Assembly: GCA_003554735.1 (NCBI GenBank)
Contig: PWHE01000006.1
Coordinates: 1 to 48,081 of the forward strand
Reading direction: 5' to 3'
DNA length: 48,081 bases
Source: Mollicutes bacterium
GTDB lineage: Bacteria > Bacillota_I > Bacilli_A > Izemoplasmatales > Izemoplasmataceae
The notes beneath the pieces were generated by a model. It searched no databases and was not told the DNA's origin. It saw only the letters and a list, made by a program, of their open reading frames with translations. Each line of letters begins with the position of its first letter. The stretch's first letter is position 1. The translations under genes were made by a program, and so were the position numbers. Below, piece after piece: positions 26,291-34,906 of this stretch.

Positions 26291-26318
26291 TGTCCTTCCA
26301 TCCGGAAGGACTTTTTTT
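26291..26318 (+). terminator. terminator after the HD-GYP-like gene
   Basis: GTCCTTCC / GGAAGGAC stem with a four-base loop followed by seven T. Confidence 0.92.
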
Positions 26319-26654
26319 ATAGGAACTACATTCTGAACACAATGTCAAAACAGGTTCCTCATATTCCTTTGTATGCAAAAGAACACTCTGCAAAACACCC
26401 ATAGTTCAAATCATTGAACCCGGTCTTTGAAGGCCGCAGGACATTTTCATGGTGAAAAAAACCTCTATTGAGGTTTTTTCACATATGTGTTCTTTATCTT
26501 AAAGACCATAGCTTGCACGACGCTGTCGAAAATGCGTCATCCGTTTCATTAAAAAAATGAATGAAAATGATTCCGTTATCCATATGCAAACATTGTGAAA
26601 GCAACACAGCAATTCAATATGGTAAGTGTACGAAACAACAGTTTTAAATAAGCC
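26319..26654. other. gene-free stretch before the glutamate fermentation operon
   Basis: I see no convincing coding frame. Its one clear structure is the symmetrical hairpin at 26455-26479. The rest is A+T-richer than its surroundings, and I recognise no known small-RNA motif in it. Confidence 0.5.
26455..26479. terminator. A/T-flanked symmetrical hairpin, possible bidirectional terminator
   Basis: AACCTC / GAGGTT stem with a TATT loop is flanked by seven A on one side and six T on the other, so it can act on either strand. No gene reads directly into it, so it could end an unrecognised small RNA. Confidence 0.55.
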
Positions 26655-26682
26655 TTGATTTCTAAATGCGTAGCGTTATAAT
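26655..26682 (+). promoter_or_regulatory. glmS operon promoter
   Basis: TTGATT (26655-26660), 16 bp spacer, then perfect TATAAT (26677-26682). Transcription should begin near 26689. Confidence 0.75.
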
Positions 26683-26690
26683 TATATTGT

Positions 26691-26704
26691 GGAAAGCGTT
26701 TACA
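26691..26704 (+). promoter_or_regulatory. cre site at the glmS operon start
   Basis: GGAAAGCGTTTACA matches 13 of 14 positions of TGWAARCGYTWNCW. It begins at about +2 of the predicted transcript, a position where bound CcpA blocks transcription. Confidence 0.75.
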
Positions 26705-26719
26705 CTAAATAAGCCAATT

Positions 26720-26786
26720 CGAGGGTGCGACAATGATGATGACTTCCTTCAAGCGAGGAAAACGGTTACTGAGCGAGGGTCGACAA
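26720..26786 (+). repeat. pair of direct repeats in the glmS leader
   Basis: CGAGGGTGCGACAA (26720-26733) recurs as CGAGGGTCGACAA (26774-26786), one base shorter. A partial third copy of the CGAGG core occurs at about 26754. They may form RNA structure or bind protein. Confidence 0.5.
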
Positions 26787-26897
26787 CCATGCAACACTGG
26801 TTCTTTAGTTTACGCTTGTAACGAAAACGAAAAGGATGAAATGAGTGGTTTTTTTCATCCTTTTTATTGTGAGAAAATCGGAAAGAAGGTTGATTGA
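26733..26897 (+). CDS. possible 54-codon leader ORF ahead of glmS
   Basis: Open from ATG 26733 (three ATGs in a row) to TGA 26895-26897, with a GAGGGTG Shine-Dalgarno-like sequence five bases upstream. The frame runs through the intrinsic terminator at 26830-26865 and stops one base before the glmS GTG. The predicted peptide is basic at first, has three Cys and a small Glu cluster (NENEKDE) encoded at the start of the terminator stem. I recognise no family. It could be a regulatory leader peptide whose translation lets polymerase pass the terminator, or a chance frame. Confidence 0.35.
   Translation: MMMTSFKRGKRLLSEGRQPCNTGSLVYACNENEKDEMSGFFHPFYCEKIGKKVD
26830..26865 (+). terminator. attenuator-like terminator in the glmS leader
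   Basis: AAAAGGATGAAA / TTTCATCCTTTT, a 12-bp stem with an 11-base loop, ends in a T run. It lies between the promoter and glmS, so the operon needs readthrough. Confidence 0.75.
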
Positions 26898-26898
26898 A

Positions 26899-27306
26899 GT
26901 GTACACAGTCGTAATCGGCGTGATCGGCGCAGACGTGCATGCGGTGGGCAACAAAATCATCGACCATGTACTCAAAGAACACGGATTCAATGTCGTCAAT
27001 ATCGGCGTTTTGAGTTCACAGGAAGATTTCATCAATGCGGCGATTGAAACGGACGCGAAAGCGATTCTTGTTTCCAGTCTTTACGGACATGGCGAACTTG
27101 ATTGCAAATACATGAAAGAAAACATGGTTGAAGCCGGTTTGTCCCATGTGAAACTCTATGTCGGTGGCAACATCGTCGTGGGTAAGCAGGACTTCACAGA
27201 AGTAGAGGAGCGTTTCAAAAAGATGGGTTTTGACAGAGTGTATCCTCCGGGAACGAACATCGAACACGCGGTGGGCGATATCAAGGAAGACCTAGCCGAC
27301 GCATGA
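26899..27306 (+). CDS. glmS: Glutamate (methylaspartate) mutase, S subunit
   Basis: Cobalamin-binding small subunit of glutamate mutase, which rearranges L-glutamate to 3-methyl-L-aspartate. The 135-residue product has the B12 signature D-V-H-A-V-G (Asp-x-His-x-x-Gly, near residue 11), the S-S-L-Y-G loop and GGNIVVGK, in the spacing of the clostridial protein (137 residues). GTG 26899 is chosen: AGAAGG lies nine bases upstream and the product then begins like its relatives. A longer frame from 26845 would start inside the leader terminator. First gene of the fermentation operon. Confidence 0.93.
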   Translation: MYTVVIGVIGADVHAVGNKIIDHVLKEHGFNVVNIGVLSSQEDFINAAIETDAKAILVSSLYGHGELDCKYMKENMVEAGLSHVKLYVGGNIVVGKQDFTEVEERFKKMGFDRVYPPGTNIEHAVGDIKEDLADA

Positions 27307-28685
27307 GTGTTCACCTTCTGGTGGATTTCGGCTCGACATATACCAAGCTCACCGCGGTCGATCTCAAAAAAGAAGAGATCGTCGGAACATCGAGAGCCAT
27401 GACCACCGTCAAAACAGACGTGTTGGAAGGATTCAATCTCGCACTTGAGAAGCTTCAAAACGCTCATCCTGAAATGGGTGACATTGAAGCTGTTTCCGCA
27501 TGCTCTTCAGCGGCTGGCGGACTTAAGATGGCTGCCATCGGGCTTGTTGAGGAGTTGACGGCAGAAGCGGCGAAGCGGGCCTGTCTGGGTGCGGGCGCTT
27601 TGGTGGAGCATGTCTATACGCACCATTTGTCCAAGAAGGAAATCAAACAGCTCAAGCAATCGAATATCGATATCGTCTTGCTTGCCGGCGGTACGGATGG
27701 CGGCAACAAGGAATGCATTATTCATAACGCCAAGAAACTGGCTGATGCCAATCTGGGTGTGCCGATCATCGTTGCGGGCAACAAAGATGCGGCGGACGAA
27801 ATCGATGATATCTTCAGTGCGGCGACTATCGAATATTATATTGTCGACAATGTGATGCCGAAACTGAAAAAGCTTTGTGTTGAAGAGGCAAAGAAGGTCA
27901 TAAGGAAAATCTTCATTACAAAGATCATCGAAGCCAAAGGCATCAACAAGGCGGAAGAAAAAACCGGTGAAATCATCATGCCGACACCTGAAAGCGTCCT
28001 GATGGCGGCAGAACTTCTTGCGAAAGGCCATGAGGATGTCGAAGGCTACGGCGAGCTCATGGTGATCGACATCGGCGGGGCGACAACGGATGTCCATACC
28101 ATCGGGGAAGGCTCGCCCAAACGCACCGAAGTGATCCTTAAAGGACTGGAAGAACCGTTTGCCAAGCGTACCGTCGAAGGCGACCTCGGAATGCGTTACA
28201 GTGCGAACGCGCTGGTGAGTCTCGTCTCCCCTTATGAATTCAAGAAATATTATGAATATCATGAGGAGAACAACATCGAGGAATCCGCCAAGAAACGACA
28301 GGACAATGTGGATTACCTTCCCGATACTGATGAGGAAAGAGCTTTTGACAGAGCTCTTGCGAGAATTTGCACGGATTATTCCATCTCTCGCCATGTCGGC
28401 ACAGTCGAGGTTGTATATACCCCGCTTGGAAACATGTATTATCAAACCGGAAAAGATTTGACGGACATCAAATATGTCATCGGCACAGGGGGGGTACTGA
28501 TCAACAGTCCCGACCCGAAACAGATTCTCAAGGAAGTCAATAAGAAGAGCGACAAAAAGCTGGAGCTCAGACCATCGGACCCATCGTTTTTGATTGATGA
28601 AAAGTACATACTCGCAGCCATGGGGCTGCTTGGACAAAAACATCCCAAACTGGCGTTGAAACTGATGAAACGTCATTTGAAATAG
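27303..28685 (+). CDS. glmL: GlmL/MutL, glutamate mutase-associated ATPase
   Basis: The 460-residue protein belongs to the MutL family (unrelated to the mismatch-repair protein) encoded between the two mutase subunits in glutamate fermenters. It shows actin/Hsp70-type ATPase motifs: [15 protein letters not shown] at the N-terminus and [14 protein letters not shown] near residue 255. By analogy with other B12-enzyme chaperones it is thought to reactivate the mutase by exchanging damaged cobalamin. Its ATG overlaps the glmS stop by four bases. Confidence 0.9.
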   Translation: MSVHLLVDFGSTYTKLTAVDLKKEEIVGTSRAMTTVKTDVLEGFNLALEKLQNAHPEMGDIEAVSACSSAAGGLKMAAIGLVEELTAEAAKRACLGAGALVEHVYTHHLSKKEIKQLKQSNIDIVLLAGGTDGGNKECIIHNAKKLADANLGVPIIVAGNKDAADEIDDIFSAATIEYYIVDNVMPKLKKLCVEEAKKVIRKIFITKIIEAKGINKAEEKTGEIIMPTPESVLMAAELLAKGHEDVEGYGELMVIDIGGATTDVHTIGEGSPKRTEVILKGLEEPFAKRTVEGDLGMRYSANALVSLVSPYEFKKYYEYHEENNIEESAKKRQDNVDYLPDTDEERAFDRALARICTDYSISRHVGTVEVVYTPLGNMYYQTGKDLTDIKYVIGTGGVLINSPDPKQILKEVNKKSDKKLELRPSDPSFLIDEKYILAAMGLLGQKHPKLALKLMKRHLK

Positions 28686-28696
28686 GAGACCTGCAG

Positions 28697-30172
28697 ATGA
28701 TGATTATGAACAAGAAACTTTCAAAAGAGGAATTTTTTAAAAAACGTGAGGAAATCCGAAGCCACTGGCCCACCGGGGCGGATGAGCGGCTTGAATTTGA
28801 AAAAGCGGTCGCACTCCTCAAAAGCGTTCCGGACTCAAAAAACTTCGCGAAGAAACTTCGCTTCGCCAAAGAACACGACCTCACCATGATTCAACCCAGA
28901 GCCGGCGTTGCGCTTGTTGATCAGCATATCGAACTGATGCAGTTTTTGGAAAAACACGGCAAAGCCGATTTTCTGCCGTCGACCATCGACTCTTATACGC
29001 GTCAGAATCGGTATTCACATGCCGAGGACGCCATCAAACAATCGTTGAAACAAAAACGCTCGATGCTCAACGGTTTTCCCGCGGTCAATCACGGCATCGA
29101 CGGATGCCACAAAGTGTTTGAAAACGTGAACGTACCGCTTCAAGCCCGTCACGGTACGCCTGACGCAAGACTGTTGAGCGAAATCATTCACGCTTCTGGC
29201 TGGACGTCGAATGAAGGCGGCGGCATCTCCTATAACATCCCTTATGCGAAGAATATCTCACTCGAGGACACTATCCGTTACTGGCAATACTGTGATCGTC
29301 TGGTCGGACTCTATGCCGAAGAAGGCATCGAGTTGAACCGCGAACCCTTCGGTCCGCTGACAGGGACCCTTGTTCCACCGTCAATCTCTCATACCATCGC
29401 GATCATCGAAGCGATTTTGGCTGCGGAACAAGGCGTCAAAAACATTACGGTCGGTTATGGTCAGTGCGGCAACATCACCCAGGATGTCGCGGCCCTTCAG
29501 ACGCTGGATTCACTCACCAACTACTATCTCAAAATCTTCGGATATGATGATGTTTTCGTGACCACCGTCATGCATCAGTGGATGGGCGGATTTCCTTCCG
29601 ACGAGGCCGAAGCCATGTCCCTGATTTCACTGGGCGCGACCGTCGCAACCCTCGGCAACGCCACAAAAATCATTACCAAAAGCCCCCATGAATCGCAGGG
29701 CATTCCGACCAAGGAAGCGAATGCGGAAGGTTTGCGGGCGTCGAAGCTCATGACCCGGATGCTCAAGACCCAGCGCTATCCGTCCGATGACGTGTTGAAA
29801 GCGGAAAAGGAAATGATTGAAAAAGAAGTCAAGACGTTGCTTTATGCGACACTCAACATCGGTAAGGGCGATTTCGCCCAAGGCGTCATCCAGGCTTTCA
29901 AGCACGGCATTTTGGATATTCCCTTTGCCCCGAGCGAAATGAACCACGGCAAGATCCTTCCCGCCCGTGACTTGAGAGGGAACATCCGCATTCTCGAGTT
30001 TGGCAACCTGCCGTTTGACGATGAAATCAAACGATTCCACAAGGATGCGTTGGAAGCCCGTGGAAAGGCGGAAGGCAGACCCGTCAGCTTCAAGATGACA
30101 ATCGACGATATCTATGCGGTATCCCAAGGCATACTGGTGGGCAATTCCGAATACAAGGAGCCCTCGCTATGA
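28697..30172 (+). CDS. glmE: Glutamate (methylaspartate) mutase, E subunit
   Basis: Catalytic large subunit of glutamate mutase; a TIM barrel that holds the substrate against the GlmS-bound adenosylcobalamin. The 491-residue product is close to the clostridial length (483) and shows family blocks such as FLPSTIDSYTRQNRY, VNHGIDGC, and TVGYGQCGN-like near residue 255. TAGGAG eight bases upstream supports ATG 28697. Its stop overlaps the mal start by four bases. Confidence 0.94.
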   Translation: MMIMNKKLSKEEFFKKREEIRSHWPTGADERLEFEKAVALLKSVPDSKNFAKKLRFAKEHDLTMIQPRAGVALVDQHIELMQFLEKHGKADFLPSTIDSYTRQNRYSHAEDAIKQSLKQKRSMLNGFPAVNHGIDGCHKVFENVNVPLQARHGTPDARLLSEIIHASGWTSNEGGGISYNIPYAKNISLEDTIRYWQYCDRLVGLYAEEGIELNREPFGPLTGTLVPPSISHTIAIIEAILAAEQGVKNITVGYGQCGNITQDVAALQTLDSLTNYYLKIFGYDDVFVTTVMHQWMGGFPSDEAEAMSLISLGATVATLGNATKIITKSPHESQGIPTKEANAEGLRASKLMTRMLKTQRYPSDDVLKAEKEMIEKEVKTLLYATLNIGKGDFAQGVIQAFKHGILDIPFAPSEMNHGKILPARDLRGNIRILEFGNLPFDDEIKRFHKDALEARGKAEGRPVSFKMTIDDIYAVSQGILVGNSEYKEPSL

Positions 30173-31431
30173 AAATAAAGAATGTGCTCTGCGCGGAAGG
30201 ATTCACAGGATTTTACAACGATGACCAGGCTGCCATCAAAAAGGGAGCCGAAATGGACCGGTTCACCTACATCGGCGATCCGCTCACTCAAAACTTCAAA
30301 GCGATTCGTCAGGCGGGCGAATCCCTTTCCATCATGCTCCTGCTGGAAAACGGCATGATTGCCTATGGCGATGCGGCGGCCGTCCAATATAGCGGTGCGG
30401 GAGGACGCGACACACTGTTTGAGGCCAAAAAGGCGAAGACGTTCTTCCTGGAAAACATCCGTCCGCTTCTGCTCGGGCTAGACATCAGCGAATTCAGAAC
30501 CAACGCCCGACGTTTTGACACCCTCAACATCGACGGAAAACCGATTCATACCGCCTTGCGTTATGGCATCACCCAGGCCCTTTTGGACGCCACAGCGAAA
30601 GCGCAGGGGCTCACCATCTCGGAACTGGTGCGCAAGGAATACAATATCGATACGCCCCGTTACGTACCGATTCCCGTGTTCGCCCAAACCGGTGATGAGC
30701 GCTATACCGGTGTCGACAAGATGATCATGAAGGAAATCGAAGTACTGCCGCACGGTCTCATCAATTCCGTCAAGACCAAACTCGGCATCAACGGTGAAAA
30801 GCTCATGGACTACGTGAAGTGGCTGCGTCACCGCATCATCGAAAAACGCATGCGGGAGGACTATGAACCCATCTTGCACATCGATGTCTATGGCACCATC
30901 GGCATGATCTTCGATGACAACATCGAAAAATGTTTCAACTATCTCAAGGAACTCTCAAAAACTGCCGAGCCGTTCACCCTGAGAATCGAAGGCCCGATCG
31001 ACAAAGGCAACCGCGAAGACACCCTTGAGGCCCTCAAAGCGCTCAAGACCATGATTGACGCCGATGATTCTGTGCATGTGGAGATTGTGGCGGACGAATG
31101 GTGTAACACGCTTGAGGACGTCAAAGTCTTCGCGGATGAGGGCGCGGCCCATATGCTCCAGGTGAAAACTCCCGACCTCGGCGGCGTGAACAACACCATC
31201 GAAGCCTTGCGATATTGCCTGAAAAAAGGCGTCGGCGCGTACAGTGGCGGATCATGCAACGAGACCAACATCAGTGCCGAAATCACCACCAGCATCGCCA
31301 TCGCTTGCAGCGCCAAACAATGTCTCGCCAAACCCGGCATGGGAACCGACGAGGGAATCATGATCGTCAAAAATCACATGATGCGCGAAATCGCCTTCAT
31401 AGAAAGCAGGTGGCACGATGAAAACCGTTAG
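30169..31431 (+). CDS. mal: Methylaspartate ammonia-lyase
   Basis: Enolase-superfamily enzyme that removes ammonia from 3-methylaspartate to give mesaconate. The 420-residue protein (413 in C. tetanomorphum) carries metal-binding acids in HIDVYGTIG and the following barrel strands, and the catalytic lysine in VKTPDLGGVNN near residue 329. It commits carbon from the mutase to the pathway. ATGA overlap with glmE; its 3' end overlaps citD by 14 bases, so the mutase, lyase and citramalate-cleaving genes form one transcription unit. Confidence 0.95.
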   Translation: MKIKNVLCAEGFTGFYNDDQAAIKKGAEMDRFTYIGDPLTQNFKAIRQAGESLSIMLLLENGMIAYGDAAAVQYSGAGGRDTLFEAKKAKTFFLENIRPLLLGLDISEFRTNARRFDTLNIDGKPIHTALRYGITQALLDATAKAQGLTISELVRKEYNIDTPRYVPIPVFAQTGDERYTGVDKMIMKEIEVLPHGLINSVKTKLGINGEKLMDYVKWLRHRIIEKRMREDYEPILHIDVYGTIGMIFDDNIEKCFNYLKELSKTAEPFTLRIEGPIDKGNREDTLEALKALKTMIDADDSVHVEIVADEWCNTLEDVKVFADEGAAHMLQVKTPDLGGVNNTIEALRYCLKKGVGAYSGGSCNETNISAEITTSIAIACSAKQCLAKPGMGTDEGIMIVKNHMMREIAFIESRWHDENR

Positions 31432-31678
31432 TGTGGGCACGCTTGAATCAAGCGACTGCCTAGTGACCATCAAGCCTCATGAAAGCCTCGAAATCGAAAT
31501 CGACACCGTCGTTCATGACGCGTTTTACGAACATATCAGCGACCTGGTGAGAAAGACGCTAAAGGAACACGGCATCACCAAAGCCTATGTGATTGTCCAG
31601 GACAAAGGCGCGCTCGATTATGCCATTAAAGCAAGACTTACCACCGCGATCAAAAGAATGCGGGATGACAATGGCTAG
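31418..31678 (+). CDS. citD: Citrate/citramalate lyase acyl carrier protein (gamma subunit)
   Basis: Small carrier (86 residues) bearing the 2'-(5''-triphosphoribosyl)-3'-dephospho-CoA arm. The attachment serine lies in the motif G-T-L-E-S-S-D at residues 8-14, and DKGALDYAIKARL near the C-terminus is the family mark. The setting beside mal implies that the lyase cleaves citramalate rather than citrate. Confidence 0.92.
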   Translation: MKTVSVGTLESSDCLVTIKPHESLEIEIDTVVHDAFYEHISDLVRKTLKEHGITKAYVIVQDKGALDYAIKARLTTAIKRMRDDNG

Positions 31679-32501
31679 ATCCTACCTTTTCATTCCGGGC
31701 AACGTCCCGCGGATGCTGCAAAACATGGATGTCTATGAGGCGGATGTCATCATCATTGACTGGGAAGACGCCATTGCGCCAGGTGAAAAAGATGAAGCGC
31801 GCATCCTGAGTGAGACCTTCTTGAAGAAACACGCCCCCGATGTGGAAATCTACATTCGGATCAACGCTGAGCCATCCCTCTATGAGGCGGATCTTGCCCA
31901 TATTCCCTTGAACCATGTCAAAGGCGTCGTGTATCCGAAAAGCGACACCGCTTCATTGAGCAAACTTCTAAAAGTCCTTCCGGACTCACTGGACATCATC
32001 GCCCTGATTGAAACGCCCGGGGCGTTCTTCGATATCAAAACCATCGCTGCCATGGAACGAATCAGCGCCCTTTTTCTCGGTGCTGAGGACCTATGCAGTG
32101 AACTTGGGGCGACACGCGACCCATCCGGAGATGCCATTCTCTTTGCCCGCTCGACGCTCATCATGGCGGCCAAGGCATATGGGAAAGACGCGGTCGACAC
32201 ACCATGGGCCGATTTGGACGCCAACAACCTCCAAAAGGATGCCGCCCGAGCCAAGAATCTTGGCTTTGACGCCAAATCGGCCATCCACCCCAATCAGGTC
32301 CCTTTGATCAACCGTCTGTTCTCGCCCGGCGCCGAACAGATCAAAGATGCGAAACGCATCATCGCCATGCACGAGCGCAAAGGCACAATGCGCTTTTCAC
32401 TCGATGGGAAAATGGTCGATAAACCAATCATTCAAAGAGCTTACAAGCTGCTTGAAAAAGCGCGACGTTACGGTCTGGACGGAGGCGATTCCGTTGATTA
32501 G
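31671..32501 (+). CDS. citE: Citrate/citramalate lyase beta subunit
   Basis: Aldol-cleaving subunit that splits the acyl-carrier-bound hydroxy-acid into a 2-oxo acid and acetyl-ACP; from citramalate this gives pyruvate. The 276-residue TIM barrel has R-S-x-L-F-I-P-G-N, the metal-binding E in LIETPGAF and GAEDLCSELG, and AIHPNQV. Two starts two codons apart are possible (31665, 31671); 31671 gives the usual MxRSYLF start. It overlaps citD by eight bases. Confidence 0.93.
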   Translation: MARSYLFIPGNVPRMLQNMDVYEADVIIIDWEDAIAPGEKDEARILSETFLKKHAPDVEIYIRINAEPSLYEADLAHIPLNHVKGVVYPKSDTASLSKLLKVLPDSLDIIALIETPGAFFDIKTIAAMERISALFLGAEDLCSELGATRDPSGDAILFARSTLIMAAKAYGKDAVDTPWADLDANNLQKDAARAKNLGFDAKSAIHPNQVPLINRLFSPGAEQIKDAKRIIAMHERKGTMRFSLDGKMVDKPIIQRAYKLLEKARRYGLDGGDSVD

Positions 32502-33891
32502 CAAATCGCTTGAGACGTTACTGGATTTTGTGAAGCCCAGCGATGGGATGGCGTGTTCGTTCCACCATCATTTCCGCAACGGCGACAATGTTCTGAACAT
32601 GGTGATGGAGGCCTTGATGGACAGGGACCTTACCAACCTCGAACTTTATCCGAGCGGCATTTTTCCCGTCCACACATCACTCATCAGAGCCCTGAAAGAA
32701 AACCGCATCCGCAATCTCACCACGAACTATATCAGCGGTCCGTTCGCGGACGCCCTGAACACCTACGGCCTCACAGGCGAGCTCACCATGCAGACGCACG
32801 GCGGGCGCGCCCGTGCCATCATCGAAGGAGAAAACGCCATTGATGTCGCGTTCATCGCGGTGTCCGCCTGTGATGAAAAAGGCAACGCAACCGGCCTTGA
32901 AGGTGACAATGTCTGTGGTTCCTTGGGATACGCCATCGAGGATGCCATTCACGCCAAAAAGACCATCCTCATCACCGATACCATCCAAACGACCATAACC
33001 AATCCGCAAATCCGCTCAAAATGGGTCGACGGCATTCTTCACGTCCCTTCCATCGGCGACCCGCGTGGCATTGTCAGCGGGACGCTCAGCATCACAAAAG
33101 ATCCGCTCGGTCTTAAAATCGCCAGGGACACGATCCGGTTTCTCGATGAAAGCGGCATGATCGAAAAAGACGTGTCGTTCCAAAGCGGCGCGGGCGGAAT
33201 TTCACTCGCCATCACCAAAATGTTCACCGAAACGCTCGAGGAAAAAGGGCTGTCGGCTTCGTTTTTCACCGGAGGCATCACCAAGCATCATGTGAACGCC
33301 CTTGAAAAGGGGCTGGTCAAGGACCTCTACGATGTCCAGTGCTTCGACCTCGACGCCATCCGCAGTCTCCGGGAAAATCCCCGTCATCATTTCATGAGCG
33401 CATCGGACTATGCGAACCCGAACAATGACCACCGCAAAATCAAAGACCTTTCCATCGTCATTCTCGGGGCCGCCGAAGTCGACCTTGATTTCAACGTCAA
33501 CGTCACCACGGATTCATCGGGCACCATCATCGGAGGGTCAGGCGGCCATAGCGACACGGCGGAAGACGCCGCCTTGTCCATCATCGTCTCGCCGCTTCTC
33601 AAAGGGCGCATGCCGCTTATCAAAGACCGGGTCACGAGCATCACCACCCCTGGGCAAAGCGTCGATGTGATCATCACCGAACGCGGCATCGCGATCAACC
33701 CGAAACGTCATGATCTGCTCGAACGCTTCAAAAACACCACACTGCCCCTCATGTCCATCGAATCATTGCAAAAAAAAGCGCACGCCTTGAGCGGCGTCCC
33801 GAAACACTCCCCTGCAAAAGGGCGCGTGATCGGCCATATCGAAAGCCGCCACGGCCAAAAAGGCGATGCCTTATATCGGAAGGAAGGATAG
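32494..33891 (+). CDS. citF: Citrate/citramalate lyase alpha subunit, short N-terminus
   Basis: Transferase subunit that exchanges acetate for the substrate on the carrier arm. The core is intact: SFHHHFRNGDNVLNMV, GDNVCGSLGYAIEDA, GGSGGHSDTAE. The best start is TTG 32494, which overlaps the end of citE and has GGAGG at 32481-32485 with eight-base spacing. The product is then 465 residues, about 40 shorter at the N-terminus than typical CitF (505-520). The longer frame lies inside citE. Confidence 0.92.
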   Translation: MISKSLETLLDFVKPSDGMACSFHHHFRNGDNVLNMVMEALMDRDLTNLELYPSGIFPVHTSLIRALKENRIRNLTTNYISGPFADALNTYGLTGELTMQTHGGRARAIIEGENAIDVAFIAVSACDEKGNATGLEGDNVCGSLGYAIEDAIHAKKTILITDTIQTTITNPQIRSKWVDGILHVPSIGDPRGIVSGTLSITKDPLGLKIARDTIRFLDESGMIEKDVSFQSGAGGISLAITKMFTETLEEKGLSASFFTGGITKHHVNALEKGLVKDLYDVQCFDLDAIRSLRENPRHHFMSASDYANPNNDHRKIKDLSIVILGAAEVDLDFNVNVTTDSSGTIIGGSGGHSDTAEDAALSIIVSPLLKGRMPLIKDRVTSITTPGQSVDVIITERGIAINPKRHDLLERFKNTTLPLMSIESLQKKAHALSGVPKHSPAKGRVIGHIESRHGQKGDALYRKEG

Positions 33892-33892
33892 G

Positions 33893-34906
33893 ATGAAAAT
33901 TCGTGAAGCCGTGCTTAAAGAGGATATCAAAGCCATATCGAAGTTCCTCTCCACATACAATCTCGTGTATGAGGACGACATCGATATGACCCTCTACATG
34001 GAAGAAGCGGGCCGCATCATCGCCACCGTCTCGAGCGCCGAACACATCATCAAATGCGTCGCTGTCGACGAGACATACCAGGGTCAACACCTGCTCAACA
34101 CCCTCATGAGCAAACTGATCAAGCAACTCAACGAAAAGGGCCATGACCATCTTTTTGTCTACACTCAGCCCGAGCACATCGGGATTTTCCGTTCGCTTGG
34201 GTTCAAAGAAATCGTCCAGACCATGAACCTCACCTTCATGGAACTTCACGGCGATATCGAACAGACACTCAAACGGCTCAAACGCAAATACGATCTCGAC
34301 AATCGCGCCAAAGGCGCCGTAGTCATCAATGCGAACCCGTTCACCAAAGGGCATCTGCATCTGATCGAAGAAGCATCCAAGCTGCATGAACAGATCATTG
34401 TGTTCGTGGTCAGTGAAGACAGGAGCTTCTTTCCGTTTGAAGACCGTTTCGAAATCATCAAAAACAGCTTCAGGCACAGACCCGACATTCACGTGCTCCC
34501 TTCCAAGGATTACCTTGTATCGTTTGCGACGTTCCCAAAATACTTCCTCAAACAGGAACAGTCCATCAAAAAAGAACACGCATTGATTGATGTGCTCACG
34601 TTCAAGCAACACTACATGCGCATTTTCAACATCAACGCCCGCTATGTCGGCGAAGAGCCCTATTCACCGATGACCGACGTCTATAACCAGACGATGAAAG
34701 AATACCTGGGCAGCGCGCTTAAAATCGTTGAGAGAAAAACCATCGACACCGTCCCGATCAGTGCTTCGACGGTACGGAAACTGTTGAAGAAGAACGGTCT
34801 GGACACCGTAAGGAAATACGTGCCTGAAGCGACATATGACTACCTCATCAGCGACAAGGGACAACGGGTCATCAGGAGGTTGAAACGCCATGAAAGCAGA
34901 CACTGA
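33893..34906 (+). CDS. citC: Citrate/citramalate lyase ligase CitC
   Basis: Acetylates the carrier arm of the lyase with acetate and ATP, switching the enzyme on. The 337-residue product has an N-terminal GNAT-like region (1-125) and a C-terminal nucleotidyltransferase domain with INANPFTKGHLHLIEEA (residues near 140-156, the T-x-G-H motif) and IS(A/S)STVRK-like at the end. AAGGAAGGA precedes ATG 33893. citC follows citF here, whereas it leads the cluster in enteric bacteria. Confidence 0.92.
   Translation: MKIREAVLKEDIKAISKFLSTYNLVYEDDIDMTLYMEEAGRIIATVSSAEHIIKCVAVDETYQGQHLLNTLMSKLIKQLNEKGHDHLFVYTQPEHIGIFRSLGFKEIVQTMNLTFMELHGDIEQTLKRLKRKYDLDNRAKGAVVINANPFTKGHLHLIEEASKLHEQIIVFVVSEDRSFFPFEDRFEIIKNSFRHRPDIHVLPSKDYLVSFATFPKYFLKQEQSIKKEHALIDVLTFKQHYMRIFNINARYVGEEPYSPMTDVYNQTMKEYLGSALKIVERKTIDTVPISASTVRKLLKKNGLDTVRKYVPEATYDYLISDKGQRVIRRLKRHESRH

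Noticed and set aside
26690-26898. Cobalamin riboswitch before glmS
   Set aside because: It would make sense for a B12 enzyme, but I cannot find the B12 box (GCCACTG) or the other conserved core segments. The leader is described only as an attenuator of unknown type.
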